Origin: JAVVXB01 sp036651815
Lineage (GTDB): Bacteria; Bacillota; Clostridia; Christensenellales; CAG-138
Direction: 5' to 3'
Length of the DNA stretch: 64,000 bases
Assembly (NCBI GenBank): GCA_036651815.1
Contig: JAVVXB010000015.1
Span: 1-64,000, forward strand
Each line of letters opens with the position of its first letter. The stretch's first letter is position 1. Below are positions 53,224 through 62,253 of this stretch, in pieces. The notes beneath the pieces were generated by a model, which did no database searches, was not told the origin of the DNA, and saw nothing but the letters and a program-made list of their open reading frames with translations. A program made the position numbers and the translations under genes.

Positions 53224-54198
53224 TTGACGAATCCCAAACTGCGCATATTTCTGCTATTGGAGTACTTCTTCAAAAACACCGATGAATCGCATACGGTAAC
53301 AATACCCGGATTAATAGAATATCTGGATTCCGAGGGAATCGTTGCTGACAGGAGAACGTTATATGCGGATCTTGCGCTGCTGAAAGAATCCGGGATGGAA
53401 ATTATAAAACGGCGCACACGTACCCATGATTACTACTTGGGCACGCGTGACTTTGAATTGGCAGAGCTGAAGCTGCTTGTAGATGCAGTCCAATCCTGCC
53501 GATTTCTTTCAACAAAAAAGTCGGCGGCGCTCATCAAAAAGCTGGAGGGATTGACCAGTCGCTATCAAGCGGCACAGCTTTCCCGTCAAGTATTTGTACA
53601 AAACCGCATCAAGACCGATAATGAGCGAATCTATTACAATGTTGACAGCATCCATGACGCCATTCATTTTGCAAAAAAGATCAGTTTTCAATATTGTCAA
53701 TATACGATGGAAAAAACGTTAAAGCCAAGGCGGGACGGCATCCTGTATATTGTAAGTCCCTATCTGCTTACATGGGCTGAGGACAATTACTATTTAATTG
53801 CGGACCATCCGAAATACGAAGGACTGGTACATTTCCGCGTAGACAAGATGATTCAAGTTTCTGTGCTTCAAGAATGCCGCAGGCAACTTTCGCCGCTGTT
53901 TGATCCGGTAGCTTATGCCAAATCAATGTTTTCCATGTATGCAGGCGATCGTGAGTGGGTAGAATTAACATTTGATCAATCGCTCATCGGGGTTGCAATC
54001 GATCGTTTTGGCACAGATGTAGCGATTACGCCGTTAGATGACAGCCATTTTGCTGTGCATGCACTTGTTTCAGTCAGCCCGGCATTCTTTGGCTGGCTAT
54101 TGCAATTTGGTGACAAAGCACGGATAATTGCACCTGACGACGCGCGCGAACGAATGATTGCATTGCTGACACAGGCACAAAGAAATTATGAAACATAA
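53224..54198 (+). CDS. WYL-domain transcriptional regulator
   Basis: A 324-residue protein. Residues ~5-65 are a DeoR-like winged helix (LLEYFFKNTDESHTVTIPGLIEYL ... DRRTLYADLALL). Residues ~135-210 are the WYL domain (ISFQYCQYTMEKTLKPRRDGILYIVSPYLLTWAEDNYYLIA), and a WCX-like C-terminal part follows. It is a ligand-sensing DNA-binding protein. The TTG start is preceded by GGAGGTGAGTC. The adjacent genes give no clear target. Confidence 0.88.
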   Translation: MTNPKLRIFLLLEYFFKNTDESHTVTIPGLIEYLDSEGIVADRRTLYADLALLKESGMEIIKRRTRTHDYYLGTRDFELAELKLLVDAVQSCRFLSTKKSAALIKKLEGLTSRYQAAQLSRQVFVQNRIKTDNERIYYNVDSIHDAIHFAKKISFQYCQYTMEKTLKPRRDGILYIVSPYLLTWAEDNYYLIADHPKYEGLVHFRVDKMIQVSVLQECRRQLSPLFDPVAYAKSMFSMYAGDREWVELTFDQSLIGVAIDRFGTDVAITPLDDSHFAVHALVSVSPAFFGWLLQFGDKARIIAPDDARERMIALLTQAQRNYET

Positions 54199-54445
54199 TA
54201 AACACTGCAATATGAAGATATCCAGAGGGGCATTCTGTAAAAAAAAGTGCGTTTCCAAATTGTCAACAAGCGTTTTCAGCATCATTTTTCAATTTCTCAG
54301 CGTTTAATTCAGGGTTTACTGTCTGCGAGACTATAAATTCTCCGCCTGAACCGATCAATAAAACGCAAGACTCATTTTTTTCAGCAGTATGCCCTTACAC
54401 AGACTGCGCGGCTTTCGCTCTGGCTTAAACAAACGGGAATGGAGT

Positions 54446-55564
54446 TCATTTGAATTTTGAAATATCGATGGTATGAACCATTTCGTTGTAATCCGTATAC
54501 GAGATCGTATCCTGTTCAAAATTGACTTCCACCCGTTGAGAACCAATCATTGGCGTAAATATGGGATCGGTACACAGGGGGAATCCTTGACTTTTAGGGC
54601 CGTTTCCAACCTGCAAATACCAATTTTGATAGTATGCGTCAAGCGCTACAGCAGCATCATCCATGCCAAAATATCCCAGAGTTGGTGTGCTTTTATCGTA
54701 TGCACTTTCTCCGGCGGCATCCATATGATAGTAGTTGCCGCTCATTTTGACAATATTCCAGATATGCGCATTGGCATCGGACTGTGCCAAATAGTTTTCA
54801 ATACCAAGTTGATCCAATATATAGTTCATGCCATAAGCAAAACCTACACATATTGCTTCTTTGTTGACCAATAAACCATACGGTCCCAAATTTTCCGCAT
54901 CAGGATTATACGAAGCATTTTTCGAGATGTATTGATAGACCTGATATACAACTGCAAAATCCGAACGGTCCTGCCCAACGGCATCTTTGACAAAATCAAG
55001 TATTTTGATGACGTTTTCTCGAAAGGCCTTGCTGCTTTCCATGGCTTCTTGCTTCGTAAAATCGGAACGATACGTGATCTCAATCGTATCTTGGTCGCTG
55101 CTGAGCATAATTTTATCGATGTACTCAAATTCGAATCGGTTAAAAATAGCCGCGGCAATATTTTCAACATCATCGTTGCACAANNNNNNNNNNNNNNNNN
55201 NGCTTGATACATCAACTGCCGCCACAAATTGGTCTACTGCATCAAATACACGTTGATAGACTTCTTTGTTTGGATGATATGTTTGCTCAATCAGTGGACT
55301 AATCAAATACTTTTGATAGATATAGTTTCGAATCGGGAGGTCATGCCCATCTTCCGATTGATCGCTTTCAGTTTCGGATGGACGGACATTTGTTGACACG
55401 GGTGTTTCGCGTGCATCAGCCGGCGCGGTGGGGACAACGACAGATTCATTGGTGGCTTGATTGTGAAAAAGGACAATCAAGAATCCAGCTACAATGAGCA
55501 TCAATCCTGTTATAATAACCGCGATAATTCTTCGGTTTTCTGTTGCCTTATTGTTCTGTCTCAA
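54446..55564 (-). CDS. Transglutaminase-like domain protein, interrupted by an assembly gap
   Basis: A 372-codon frame with a membrane helix near the N-terminus (ITGLMLIVAGFLIVLF) and a Pro/Thr/Glu linker. The transglutaminase-like core lies at ~205-300. The catalytic triad is visible as Cys in KEAICVGFAYGMNYIL, His in NAHIWNIV and Asp in YHMDAAG. An 18-N run (55184-55201) falls in the middle. The frame is the same on both sides, so the estimated gap is consistent but not proven. It should act outside the cell as a cysteine protease or cross-linker. The start is TTG after AAAGGAG. Confidence 0.78.
   Translation of the reverse strand: MRQNNKATENRRIIAVIITGLMLIVAGFLIVLFHNQATNESVVVPTAPADARETPVSTNVRPSETESDQSEDGHDLPIRNYIYQKYLISPLIEQTYHPNKEVYQRVFDAVDQFVAAVDVSSXXXXXXLCNDDVENIAAAIFNRFEFEYIDKIMLSSDQDTIEITYRSDFTKQEAMESSKAFRENVIKILDFVKDAVGQDRSDFAVVYQVYQYISKNASYNPDAENLGPYGLLVNKEAICVGFAYGMNYILDQLGIENYLAQSDANAHIWNIVKMSGNYYHMDAAGESAYDKSTPTLGYFGMDDAAVALDAYYQNWYLQVGNGPKSQGFPLCTDPIFTPMIGSQRVEVNFEQDTISYTDYNEMVHTIDISKFK
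55184..55201. other. Assembly gap (18 N)
   Basis: A run of 18 undetermined bases inside the transglutaminase-like gene. The true gap length may differ. Confidence 0.95.
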
Positions 55565-55580
55565 ACGTGGATCTCCTTTA

Positions 55581-56468
55581 TTATGTTAGTGCTGGATTTG
55601 AAAGGGTATTTATGTCTGCCCGTGTGCAAGTTACCGCGCTTGCGCTGTTGCCATAGGCGGCACATTGCTCAGTAGTCATATGATTTAGACATCCGTCGAT
55701 GATTGCTGCGCACATTGAATCGCCGGCACCGGTTGTATTGATCACGTCCGTGCAGAGGGCAGGGAGTACACCGCAACCATCTTTGTCCGCCCAATAGACG
55801 CCTTCCGGACCTAGCGAGATAAACACACGTTGTACGCCTTGTTCAATAAACCAATCGGATGCACGATATACACCTCGCACGGTATCGCAGGAACGGCCAG
55901 AGAGAAATGCCGCTTCGAAACGATTGGGCTTGATCGCATAACACTTGCCAACATGGTTACCGATACGTTTGGCTTTTGCACAGCTGACTGGATCAAAAAA
56001 GATGGGGGTTGTTAAATTCTCTGTGAGAAATTCAAGTGTTTCTGGCAGAAGGTTTCCATCCAGCACAGCCATGTCCGCATTGTTGATTATGGGTAAAAGC
56101 GACAAAAAGTAATCAGGCAACAAGTGATCTAATATTTTCATATCGCTGATGCCAACCAACAGATCACCATCCTCATCGAGAATACATAAATAAGTTCCAG
56201 TGTGTGCATCCAGTACACGGGTATAGTTTATCGATACGTGTGATGCAACGCAGTCTTCCTGAATCAATTGTGCATGATAACCCTTGCCGATTGCCGTAAT
56301 CAGCTCGGTTTCAATGCCATAGCCGGGCAATCGTTTCGCAATGTTTTTGCTCACGCCGCCGGCGTTCATTCGAACCGTGCCGAAATTACTGTCCCGCATA
56401 CGGCAAAGGCTATCCGGCTGTCCTGTGATATCAACGGCCGCACCGCCAATGACAAAAACTTTTTTCAT
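55581..56468 (-). CDS. PfkB family carbohydrate/nucleoside kinase (PsuK-like)
   Basis: A 295-residue ribokinase-fold protein. FVIGGAAVDITG starts the fold, RMNAGGVSKNIAKRL near residue 36 is the substrate Gly-Gly segment, and NTTGAGDSMCAAIIDG near 248 holds the catalytic Asp in the GAGD motif. The sequence is close in layout to pseudouridine kinase and related kinases, but no psuG is adjacent. It overlaps the D-aminoacylase gene as ATGA and is translated after it. The substrate is uncertain. Confidence 0.85.
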   Translation of the reverse strand: MKKVFVIGGAAVDITGQPDSLCRMRDSNFGTVRMNAGGVSKNIAKRLPGYGIETELITAIGKGYHAQLIQEDCVASHVSINYTRVLDAHTGTYLCILDEDGDLLVGISDMKILDHLLPDYFLSLLPIINNADMAVLDGNLLPETLEFLTENLTTPIFFDPVSCAKAKRIGNHVGKCYAIKPNRFEAAFLSGRSCDTVRGVYRASDWFIEQGVQRVFISLGPEGVYWADKDGCGVLPALCTDVINTTGAGDSMCAAIIDGCLNHMTTEQCAAYGNSASAVTCTRADINTLSNPALT

Positions 56469-58051
56469 AAATTGATCTCTTTTCCTAAAATATCTGCGTT
56501 TGCAGACTGATAAACGCAAGCACCTCCGGAATATACCCGTTGAATGCCAGAACACCGTTCATTACCAATGCCAAAGGTAGCATGATCCGCAAAGTTCGGC
56601 AGATCAAGCAAAACAAGATCCGCATCATATCCGCTGCGCAGATATCCTTTGCCAGACAGCCTTAAAAAATCCGCTGTTTGGCCAGACATTTTGCGAATTG
56701 CCTGCTCTGCGGTGAGTTGTTTAGAATCCTGCACTAGGAGACGATAAGCCCTTGCCATCGTTCCAAATGTGCGCGGGTGCGGATGCTCTGTTTCAAGGCC
56801 AAGGAGACCATCGGTGCCGACAACACAGAGCGGATGACTTAGGATCCGAAGCACATCATCCTCACTCATATGAAAATAGATGCCAAGACCTAACCCGCCA
56901 TTTTTGATTAGGATATCGCAGTAAGCATCAAATGGATCAACACCGATTCTCTTCGCATAATCGGTAATAAACTGACCCTCCGAATCGTGATCAACAGGGC
57001 AGCTGCTCACAAACACACCGGAAAACCCGCCACAATTATAAACATAATTATCATAATCGGATTTGCGCGAAATTTCTGCGCGGATTGTATTACGTACTGA
57101 TTTTGATTGTAGCGATTTGACGAGACCATCCAATCCATCCACAAAATAGCGAGGAGGGATGGAAACGTTCAGTGCCGTATTTCCGGCGCAATAGGGATAG
57201 CAGTCAATCAAAATCTGCTGACCTTGTGCAACGGCAGATTCCGCATCGCGAAGGAGCTGTTCTGATTTTCCCCAGTTGTCACGACCGGCGGTCTTAAGAT
57301 GGGAAAGGCACAGCGGCACATCGGCTTCCTTGGCAAGCCGGATGCATTCCTGACGCGCTTGAATGACCCTGTCGCTTTCATTTCGAGGATGGCAGGCATA
57401 GGCACCGCCTTCCTCATGCACGACGCGCAGCAACGAAAGAATTTCTTCGTTGTCGGCATAGCAACCGGGCGCATATATCAAGCCTGTTGAAAGACCCAGC
57501 GCTCCTTCGCGGATACAGCGGCGTAGCATGTCTTGCATCCGTTTTTGCTCGGTTGCATCAGGCCTTCTGTTTTCATAGCCCATTGCCCACAGGCGTAAGG
57601 TACCGTGCCCGACAAATGAATAGGTTTGTATGGGATTATGAAGCGTATCCAACCAACCAAAAAAACTTCCAGCGCTCCCGCAGGAGGAAAGATCGTCTGG
57701 AAATTCAGGATGCGATACGATACCGGAGACAAAGCTCGGAAAGTTGGCAGCGTCATTTACATCTACGGGAAACATGGAAATGCCGCATTGTCCAGCAACC
57801 TGCGAGGTGATTCCCTGTGAAATTTTAGACATCGTGGCGTACTGCCCACGCATGGTGAGATCGCCATGAGAATGGGCGTCAATAAAGCCCGGAACAGCTG
57901 TCAAACCGGTTCCGTCGAAGATTTTTGAAGCGGAAGGTGCTGTATTTCCAGGGAATAGTAACAGCTTGCCTTGCTGAATGCCAATGCTTCCAATATACGC
58001 AGAGATGCCGCTTCCATCTATGATGGAGCAATTTTGAATTAATTGTTCCAT
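56465..58051 (-). CDS. N-acyl-D-amino-acid deacylase / D-aminoacylase-type amidohydrolase
   Basis: A 528-residue amidohydrolase. The metal motif GFIDAHSHGDLTM is near residue 55, QGITSQVAGQCGIS near 77, GALGLSTGLIYAPG near 147 and PLCLSHLKTAGRDNWGK near 210. The end TADFLRLSGKGYLRSGYDADLVL is typical of the family. It hydrolyses the acyl group of N-acyl-D-amino acids, or a dihydroorotase-like amide. It is coupled to the PfkB kinase gene. A clear Shine-Dalgarno is not seen. Confidence 0.88.
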   Translation of the reverse strand: MEQLIQNCSIIDGSGISAYIGSIGIQQGKLLLFPGNTAPSASKIFDGTGLTAVPGFIDAHSHGDLTMRGQYATMSKISQGITSQVAGQCGISMFPVDVNDAANFPSFVSGIVSHPEFPDDLSSCGSAGSFFGWLDTLHNPIQTYSFVGHGTLRLWAMGYENRRPDATEQKRMQDMLRRCIREGALGLSTGLIYAPGCYADNEEILSLLRVVHEEGGAYACHPRNESDRVIQARQECIRLAKEADVPLCLSHLKTAGRDNWGKSEQLLRDAESAVAQGQQILIDCYPYCAGNTALNVSIPPRYFVDGLDGLVKSLQSKSVRNTIRAEISRKSDYDNYVYNCGGFSGVFVSSCPVDHDSEGQFITDYAKRIGVDPFDAYCDILIKNGGLGLGIYFHMSEDDVLRILSHPLCVVGTDGLLGLETEHPHPRTFGTMARAYRLLVQDSKQLTAEQAIRKMSGQTADFLRLSGKGYLRSGYDADLVLLDLPNFADHATFGIGNERCSGIQRVYSGGACVYQSANADILGKEINL

Positions 58052-58052
58052 A

Positions 58053-58430
58053 TTATATACTCGATATCGCTTCGAGCGTATTTGTTGAAGCGAGAATTAT
58101 GAAAAATATAATGGTTGTAAGTATCGAAAATAGCGCATACAGCAGGAGGGCTGCACGTGCCAAATTGCGTCGATTTTGGTTCAGTGCGCCTCCGCAGGCC
58201 CAGACAATGGTCAAGATCGGGCCAGCAACTGGAATGCCCATAAGCAGGAATGATCCAAAGAGGTTCCAAGCGCCAATAGGGGCGTAGCGAGAATCCTTCG
58301 GCGGACAAGTATTTGAAATTGCGGAATGTGTGTGTTCAGTACTTGCTGGACTTGATACGGGTGCGCTGCAGTTTGGGCAAATCGCATCGCGATCAGCAAG
58401 CGGTTTCCCACAGTTTTCACAGAATGCCAT
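58053..58430 (-). CDS. Zinc-ribbon membrane protein
   Basis: A 125-residue protein. An N-terminal zinc ribbon (FCENCGKPLADRDAICPNCSAPV) has four Cys. A Ser/Thr/His-rich linker follows, then two membrane helices (~55-78 and ~95-118). Such proteins are common in Clostridia and of unknown role. The ATG at 58430 follows GGAGG. It lies one base beyond the end of the D-aminoacylase start region. Confidence 0.75.
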   Translation of the reverse strand: MAFCENCGKPLADRDAICPNCSAPVSSPASTEHTHSAISNTCPPKDSRYAPIGAWNLFGSFLLMGIPVAGPILTIVWACGGALNQNRRNLARAALLLYALFSILTTIIFFIILASTNTLEAISSI

Positions 58431-58529
58431 TTTGAATTTCCTCCACATCTCTAATTTCACTAATTATACGTCAATTGAATAGAACGGCGCAAGCTGAATG
58501 CGCCGTTCTATAGCCGATGATATTGAAAA

Positions 58530-60926
58530 TTACGAACGAAGCGGAGCACCGTTTGCCTTGAGTGCCATGATGATTGCATCAAACGCGGTTTTAATCTCAT
58601 CGTCCGATAACGTATGATCGTCCGCACGTAGCGTAAAGGAGAATGCCAAGCTCTTTTTACCAGGCAACATGCCAATGCCCACATAGGTGTCGAACAAGCG
58701 AATATTTTCGATGATCAGATCGGTTTCTGCCTGCTCAATTGTTCTTTTTAAAACAGCGGATTCAACGTTGTTATCGACGACTACCGCTAAATCACGCTGT
58801 ACAACCGGGAATTTAGGCAGAGGAGCAAAACGTTTGCTGGAGACAGCGGCATGCATCAACGCATCAAAAGACAATTCTGCCACATAAACGCGGGAATCAA
58901 TCTTCCATGTAGTAGTTACATCCGGATGCACTTCGCCCAACAAGCCAAGCTGGATACCATCGGCAGCATAAACTGCGGCAGTACGACCAGGTTGCAAGTA
59001 AGATGCATCCGCTCGTTTATAGACCGCCGCATAGACACCAAGACGGTCGAATAATTGCTCAAGTAATCCCTTCAGCGTGTAGAAGGTATCGCTAGCATCA
59101 AACATCAGCAACCCAACGGTTTTGCGTTCTTCGGGCAAAACGTCGCATAGATCAATATGTACATTGCCAACTTCAAAAAAGCGGCCTTGATTGGTGCGAC
59201 GGTTTAAATTGCGGGCACATACGTCCAACATACCGGGCAACAGTGTGGTTCGCATGAGGCTCTGATCCTCACCAAATGGATTAAGTATGCGCACGGCCTT
59301 TCGAAAATCTGATTCAGCCGGCAACAACAACGCATCCAGTGCAGAGGGAGATGTAAAATTATAATTGTACATTTCATATCCACCCAGAGACACGAGCGTA
59401 TCCTTCAAAGCATCCTCAAAATGGAATGCAGGGGAGAGGGTGCCGCGGAAAGTGTCTCCGCGCATGAGCGTAGGCGCAATATTGTAGTAGCCATAGATCC
59501 GCGCAATTTCCTCGGCAATATCCCAGTCGGCTTCGATGCCGTTCTCAATATCCGTACGGAAATGTGGAATCGTAATGTGTAACTTGCCACCAGCCGCTCT
59601 GGCTGGAATGCAGATGGTGCAAAGCATTTCAACCATTTCCTTGCCGGAAAGATGCAGTGCGAGTAGATTGTTGATATGATCAATATTGACATCTATCGTT
59701 CGATCGACAGGCGGTTGTTTGCAAATGTCGATCGTGTCGCCGACGACCGTCCCTGCGTGTAGCGCTTCGATTAGTTCTATGGCACGATCCAGCGCCAGCT
59801 TTGCGTTGACGGCTTCTACCCCCTTGATAAAGCGTGCAGCTGCATCCGTGGTATGGCGAAGTTTACGCGCAGTAGAGCGGATGTTGCTGCCCTTGAACAC
59901 TGCGGATTCAAACAAAACCGCCTGTGTGTTTTCTGTAATTTCACTATTACGTCCGCCCATGACGCCGGCGATTCCTACACCCTTTAGTGGATCGGCAATC
60001 AAGAGCATATCCGGTGTAACTGTACGTTCCTTTTCGTCCAATGTCGTTACGACTTCATTTTCATGGGCATTGCGCACAACAATATGCCCATCAGCAACGC
60101 ACGCTAGGTCAAAAGCGTGCATTGGATGACCATATTCAACCAAGACAAAATTTGTGATATCCACAATGTTGTTGATTGGGCGAAAGCCTGCGGCTTTCAA
60201 CTTGCGCTGCATCCAAACAGGAGATGGTTCAATGCGAATATCCTTGACCACACGCGCTGTATAACGCGGACAAAGGTCAAAGTTTTCAACGGTGACAGTT
60301 GCATAGTCAGAAGCTTGACCGCTACCTTTGACCGGCTTGATGACCGGTTGCTCGATGGTTTGTCCCAGTGCTGCCGCCGCTTCCCTGCAAATGCCAATGA
60401 TGCTGGCACAATCGGGGCGGTTTGGGGTAAGCTCAAATTCAAAGATTTCGTCGTCGAATCCCAGCGCTTGACCGATGGGCATACCAAGGGGATATGTTTC
60501 TTGCAACAGCAGGATACCATGCGTTTCGCTACCAGGATAATCCGCATTGGTCAGTCCCAGCTCTTTTCCGGAACAAAGCATCCCATAGCTCATTACACCA
60601 CGCATGTTAACGGCTTCCATTACATGCCCATCCAGCTTTGAACCAACAACGGCAACAGGAACGGTTTCGCCGCCTTTGATATTATCTGCACCCGTGACGA
60701 TTGTCAGCACTTCGGAACCAATGTCGACCTTGCAGATATGCAGATGATTGGAGTTTTCATGTAATTCTTCGGATAGCACCTTGCCAACTACGACTCCATC
60801 TACACCGGACAGCTCCTGTTCGATTCCGGCAAACTCAAAGCCGCGCCACATCATACGCTCGACGAACTCTTCATTGGTCACCTGGAAATCAACATATTCA
60901 CACAACCATTTTTTAGGCAGTTTCAT
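58530..60926 (-). CDS. pheT: Phenylalanyl-tRNA synthetase beta subunit
   Basis: A 798-residue PheRS beta chain, full length for bacteria. The order is tRNA-binding OB domain (~40-150, VVVGKVLSEELHENSNHLHICKVD), B3/B4 editing (~210-385), B5 (~400-475), a degenerate catalytic core, and a C-terminal ferredoxin-fold anticodon-binding domain (~705-798: FPVVQRDLAVVVDNNV ... LRADDHTLSDDEI). It works with PheS as a heterotetramer and edits mis-charged tyrosine. GGGAGG precedes the ATG; it begins 15 bases after pheS. Confidence 0.97.
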   Translation of the reverse strand: MKLPKKWLCEYVDFQVTNEEFVERMMWRGFEFAGIEQELSGVDGVVVGKVLSEELHENSNHLHICKVDIGSEVLTIVTGADNIKGGETVPVAVVGSKLDGHVMEAVNMRGVMSYGMLCSGKELGLTNADYPGSETHGILLLQETYPLGMPIGQALGFDDEIFEFELTPNRPDCASIIGICREAAAALGQTIEQPVIKPVKGSGQASDYATVTVENFDLCPRYTARVVKDIRIEPSPVWMQRKLKAAGFRPINNIVDITNFVLVEYGHPMHAFDLACVADGHIVVRNAHENEVVTTLDEKERTVTPDMLLIADPLKGVGIAGVMGGRNSEITENTQAVLFESAVFKGSNIRSTARKLRHTTDAAARFIKGVEAVNAKLALDRAIELIEALHAGTVVGDTIDICKQPPVDRTIDVNIDHINNLLALHLSGKEMVEMLCTICIPARAAGGKLHITIPHFRTDIENGIEADWDIAEEIARIYGYYNIAPTLMRGDTFRGTLSPAFHFEDALKDTLVSLGGYEMYNYNFTSPSALDALLLPAESDFRKAVRILNPFGEDQSLMRTTLLPGMLDVCARNLNRRTNQGRFFEVGNVHIDLCDVLPEERKTVGLLMFDASDTFYTLKGLLEQLFDRLGVYAAVYKRADASYLQPGRTAAVYAADGIQLGLLGEVHPDVTTTWKIDSRVYVAELSFDALMHAAVSSKRFAPLPKFPVVQRDLAVVVDNNVESAVLKRTIEQAETDLIIENIRLFDTYVGIGMLPGKKSLAFSFTLRADDHTLSDDEIKTAFDAIIMALKANGAPLRS

Positions 60927-60941
60927 TATTTTTTTCCTCCC

Positions 60942-61970
60942 TTAAAACTGACGCAAAAAGCGTGCGTCGTTTTCGTATTCCAGACGGATATCGCTCACAC
61001 CGTATTTCAGGCTGGTCACACGATCCACGCCGATGCCAAAGGCCAGCGCAGTCCATTCATGCGGGTCAAGACCACAGTTTTCCAGCTCATGTGGATTTGT
61101 CACGCCGCAGCCCAGAATTTCGATCCAACCCGTGCCCTTGCAGACCCGGCAACCTTTTCCACCGCAGATAGTGCAGGACATATCCATTTCGGCGGAAGGT
61201 TCCGTAAATGGAAAATAACTTGGGCGGAGGCGCGTTTTAACACTTTCACCAAATACAGCGTGTACAAACGAATCCAAAATTCCTTTTAGGTCGCCCAGCG
61301 TCAGCCCTTTGTCCACAATAAAACCTTCCATCTGCATGAATACAGGGGAGTGACTTGCATCCACTTCATCCACGCGGAAGACGCGGCCAGGCATGACCAA
61401 CCGGAATGGAGGCTTGATGCTTTTAAGTGCACGAATTTCACAGGGCGAGGTGTGCGTGCGCAGTACAACGTTTTCGTTGATATAAAAGGTATCTTGCATA
61501 TCACGTGCCGGGTGATCCTTCGGCAGATTCAACAGAGTAAAGTTATTGTCATCTAATTCAATCTCTGGACCATCAAAGAGCGAAAACCCCATGCCAATCA
61601 ATGCATCACGAATGAGCCGATAGGTTTGCGTCATGGGGTGTAGACGTCCAATCGGCTGCTCGATTTTTCCAGGCGCAGTGACGTCAATTGCTTCCTTTTC
61701 AAACAGGTGCTGCCGTGCCTTTTCATTCAGCAACGCCTTTTTTTCGTCTATTTTTTCTTCCAGTGCCTTCTTAACACGGTTCGCGCCCGCACCAACGGCT
61801 GCACGTTCGTCTTTTTCCAACTTACCCATTGTGCGCAGAATGGCGGTTAACGAACCGTTTCTGCCAAGCACATCCGCCAGCACCGATTCAAGCTCCTCGA
61901 TGGTTTCACATTTTACGAGTCGATCCTCGGCTTCCGTATGCAGTTGTTTTAATGAATCCAGCATTCCCAT
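60942..61970 (-). CDS. pheS: Phenylalanyl-tRNA synthetase alpha subunit
   Basis: A 342-residue catalytic subunit. The N-terminal coiled coil (~1-85) is followed by the class II core: HPMTQTYRLIRDALIGMGFSLFDGPEIE near residue 115, the motif 2 region VVLRTHTSPCEIRAL ... RVFRVDEVDASHSP, and motif 3 ALAFGIGVDRVTSLKYG. The zinc-ribbon-like insert SCTICGGKGCRVCKGTGWIE is intact. AGGAGG precedes the ATG at 61970; the longer frame to 62099 runs into the T-box. Expression is controlled by that leader. Confidence 0.96.
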   Translation of the reverse strand: MGMLDSLKQLHTEAEDRLVKCETIEELESVLADVLGRNGSLTAILRTMGKLEKDERAAVGAGANRVKKALEEKIDEKKALLNEKARQHLFEKEAIDVTAPGKIEQPIGRLHPMTQTYRLIRDALIGMGFSLFDGPEIELDDNNFTLLNLPKDHPARDMQDTFYINENVVLRTHTSPCEIRALKSIKPPFRLVMPGRVFRVDEVDASHSPVFMQMEGFIVDKGLTLGDLKGILDSFVHAVFGESVKTRLRPSYFPFTEPSAEMDMSCTICGGKGCRVCKGTGWIEILGCGVTNPHELENCGLDPHEWTALAFGIGVDRVTSLKYGVSDIRLEYENDARFLRQF

Positions 61971-62000
61971 GATTTTGATTTCCTCCTGTTTTTCATAAAA

Positions 62001-62228
62001 TAAAAAACAATCCATCCAATATGGGACGAATTGTCTCGTGGTACCACCCAAATTCATTTTGCAAAATGAATGCAAAACCTCATTCGCTGTAACGGGCATA
62101 CCCGTTGCCGACTAGTGCGCGAACTGCGGTTTGCCAGCAAGGCTCCGGGGCGAATAAAAAGATCCCTATTTGCGTACGTCGTTTACAGCCAGTGACGACG
62201 CTCTCTGATGACGCACTATTTAGGATAC
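62001..62228 (-). promoter_or_regulatory. T-box leader of pheST with a short Stem I
   Basis: On the minus strand the T-box sequence GGGTGGTACCACG is at 62049-62037, preceded by AACGGGTATGCCCGTTACAGCG. The terminator ACAATTCGTCC/GGATGGATTGT with T6 follows at 62034-62001. Stem I is short: ATCCTA/TAGGGAT and GCGT/ACGC helices, then AGAGAG, CGTCGT/ACGACG with loop CACTGGCTGTAA. The basal GGGG/CCCC helix leaves a loop with TTC followed by G (62154-62152), the likely Phe specifier. A TATAAT box (62239-62234) lies upstream, without a good -35. Confidence 0.85.
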
Positions 62229-62253
62229 TCCCCATTATAGCCTATCATATTAA

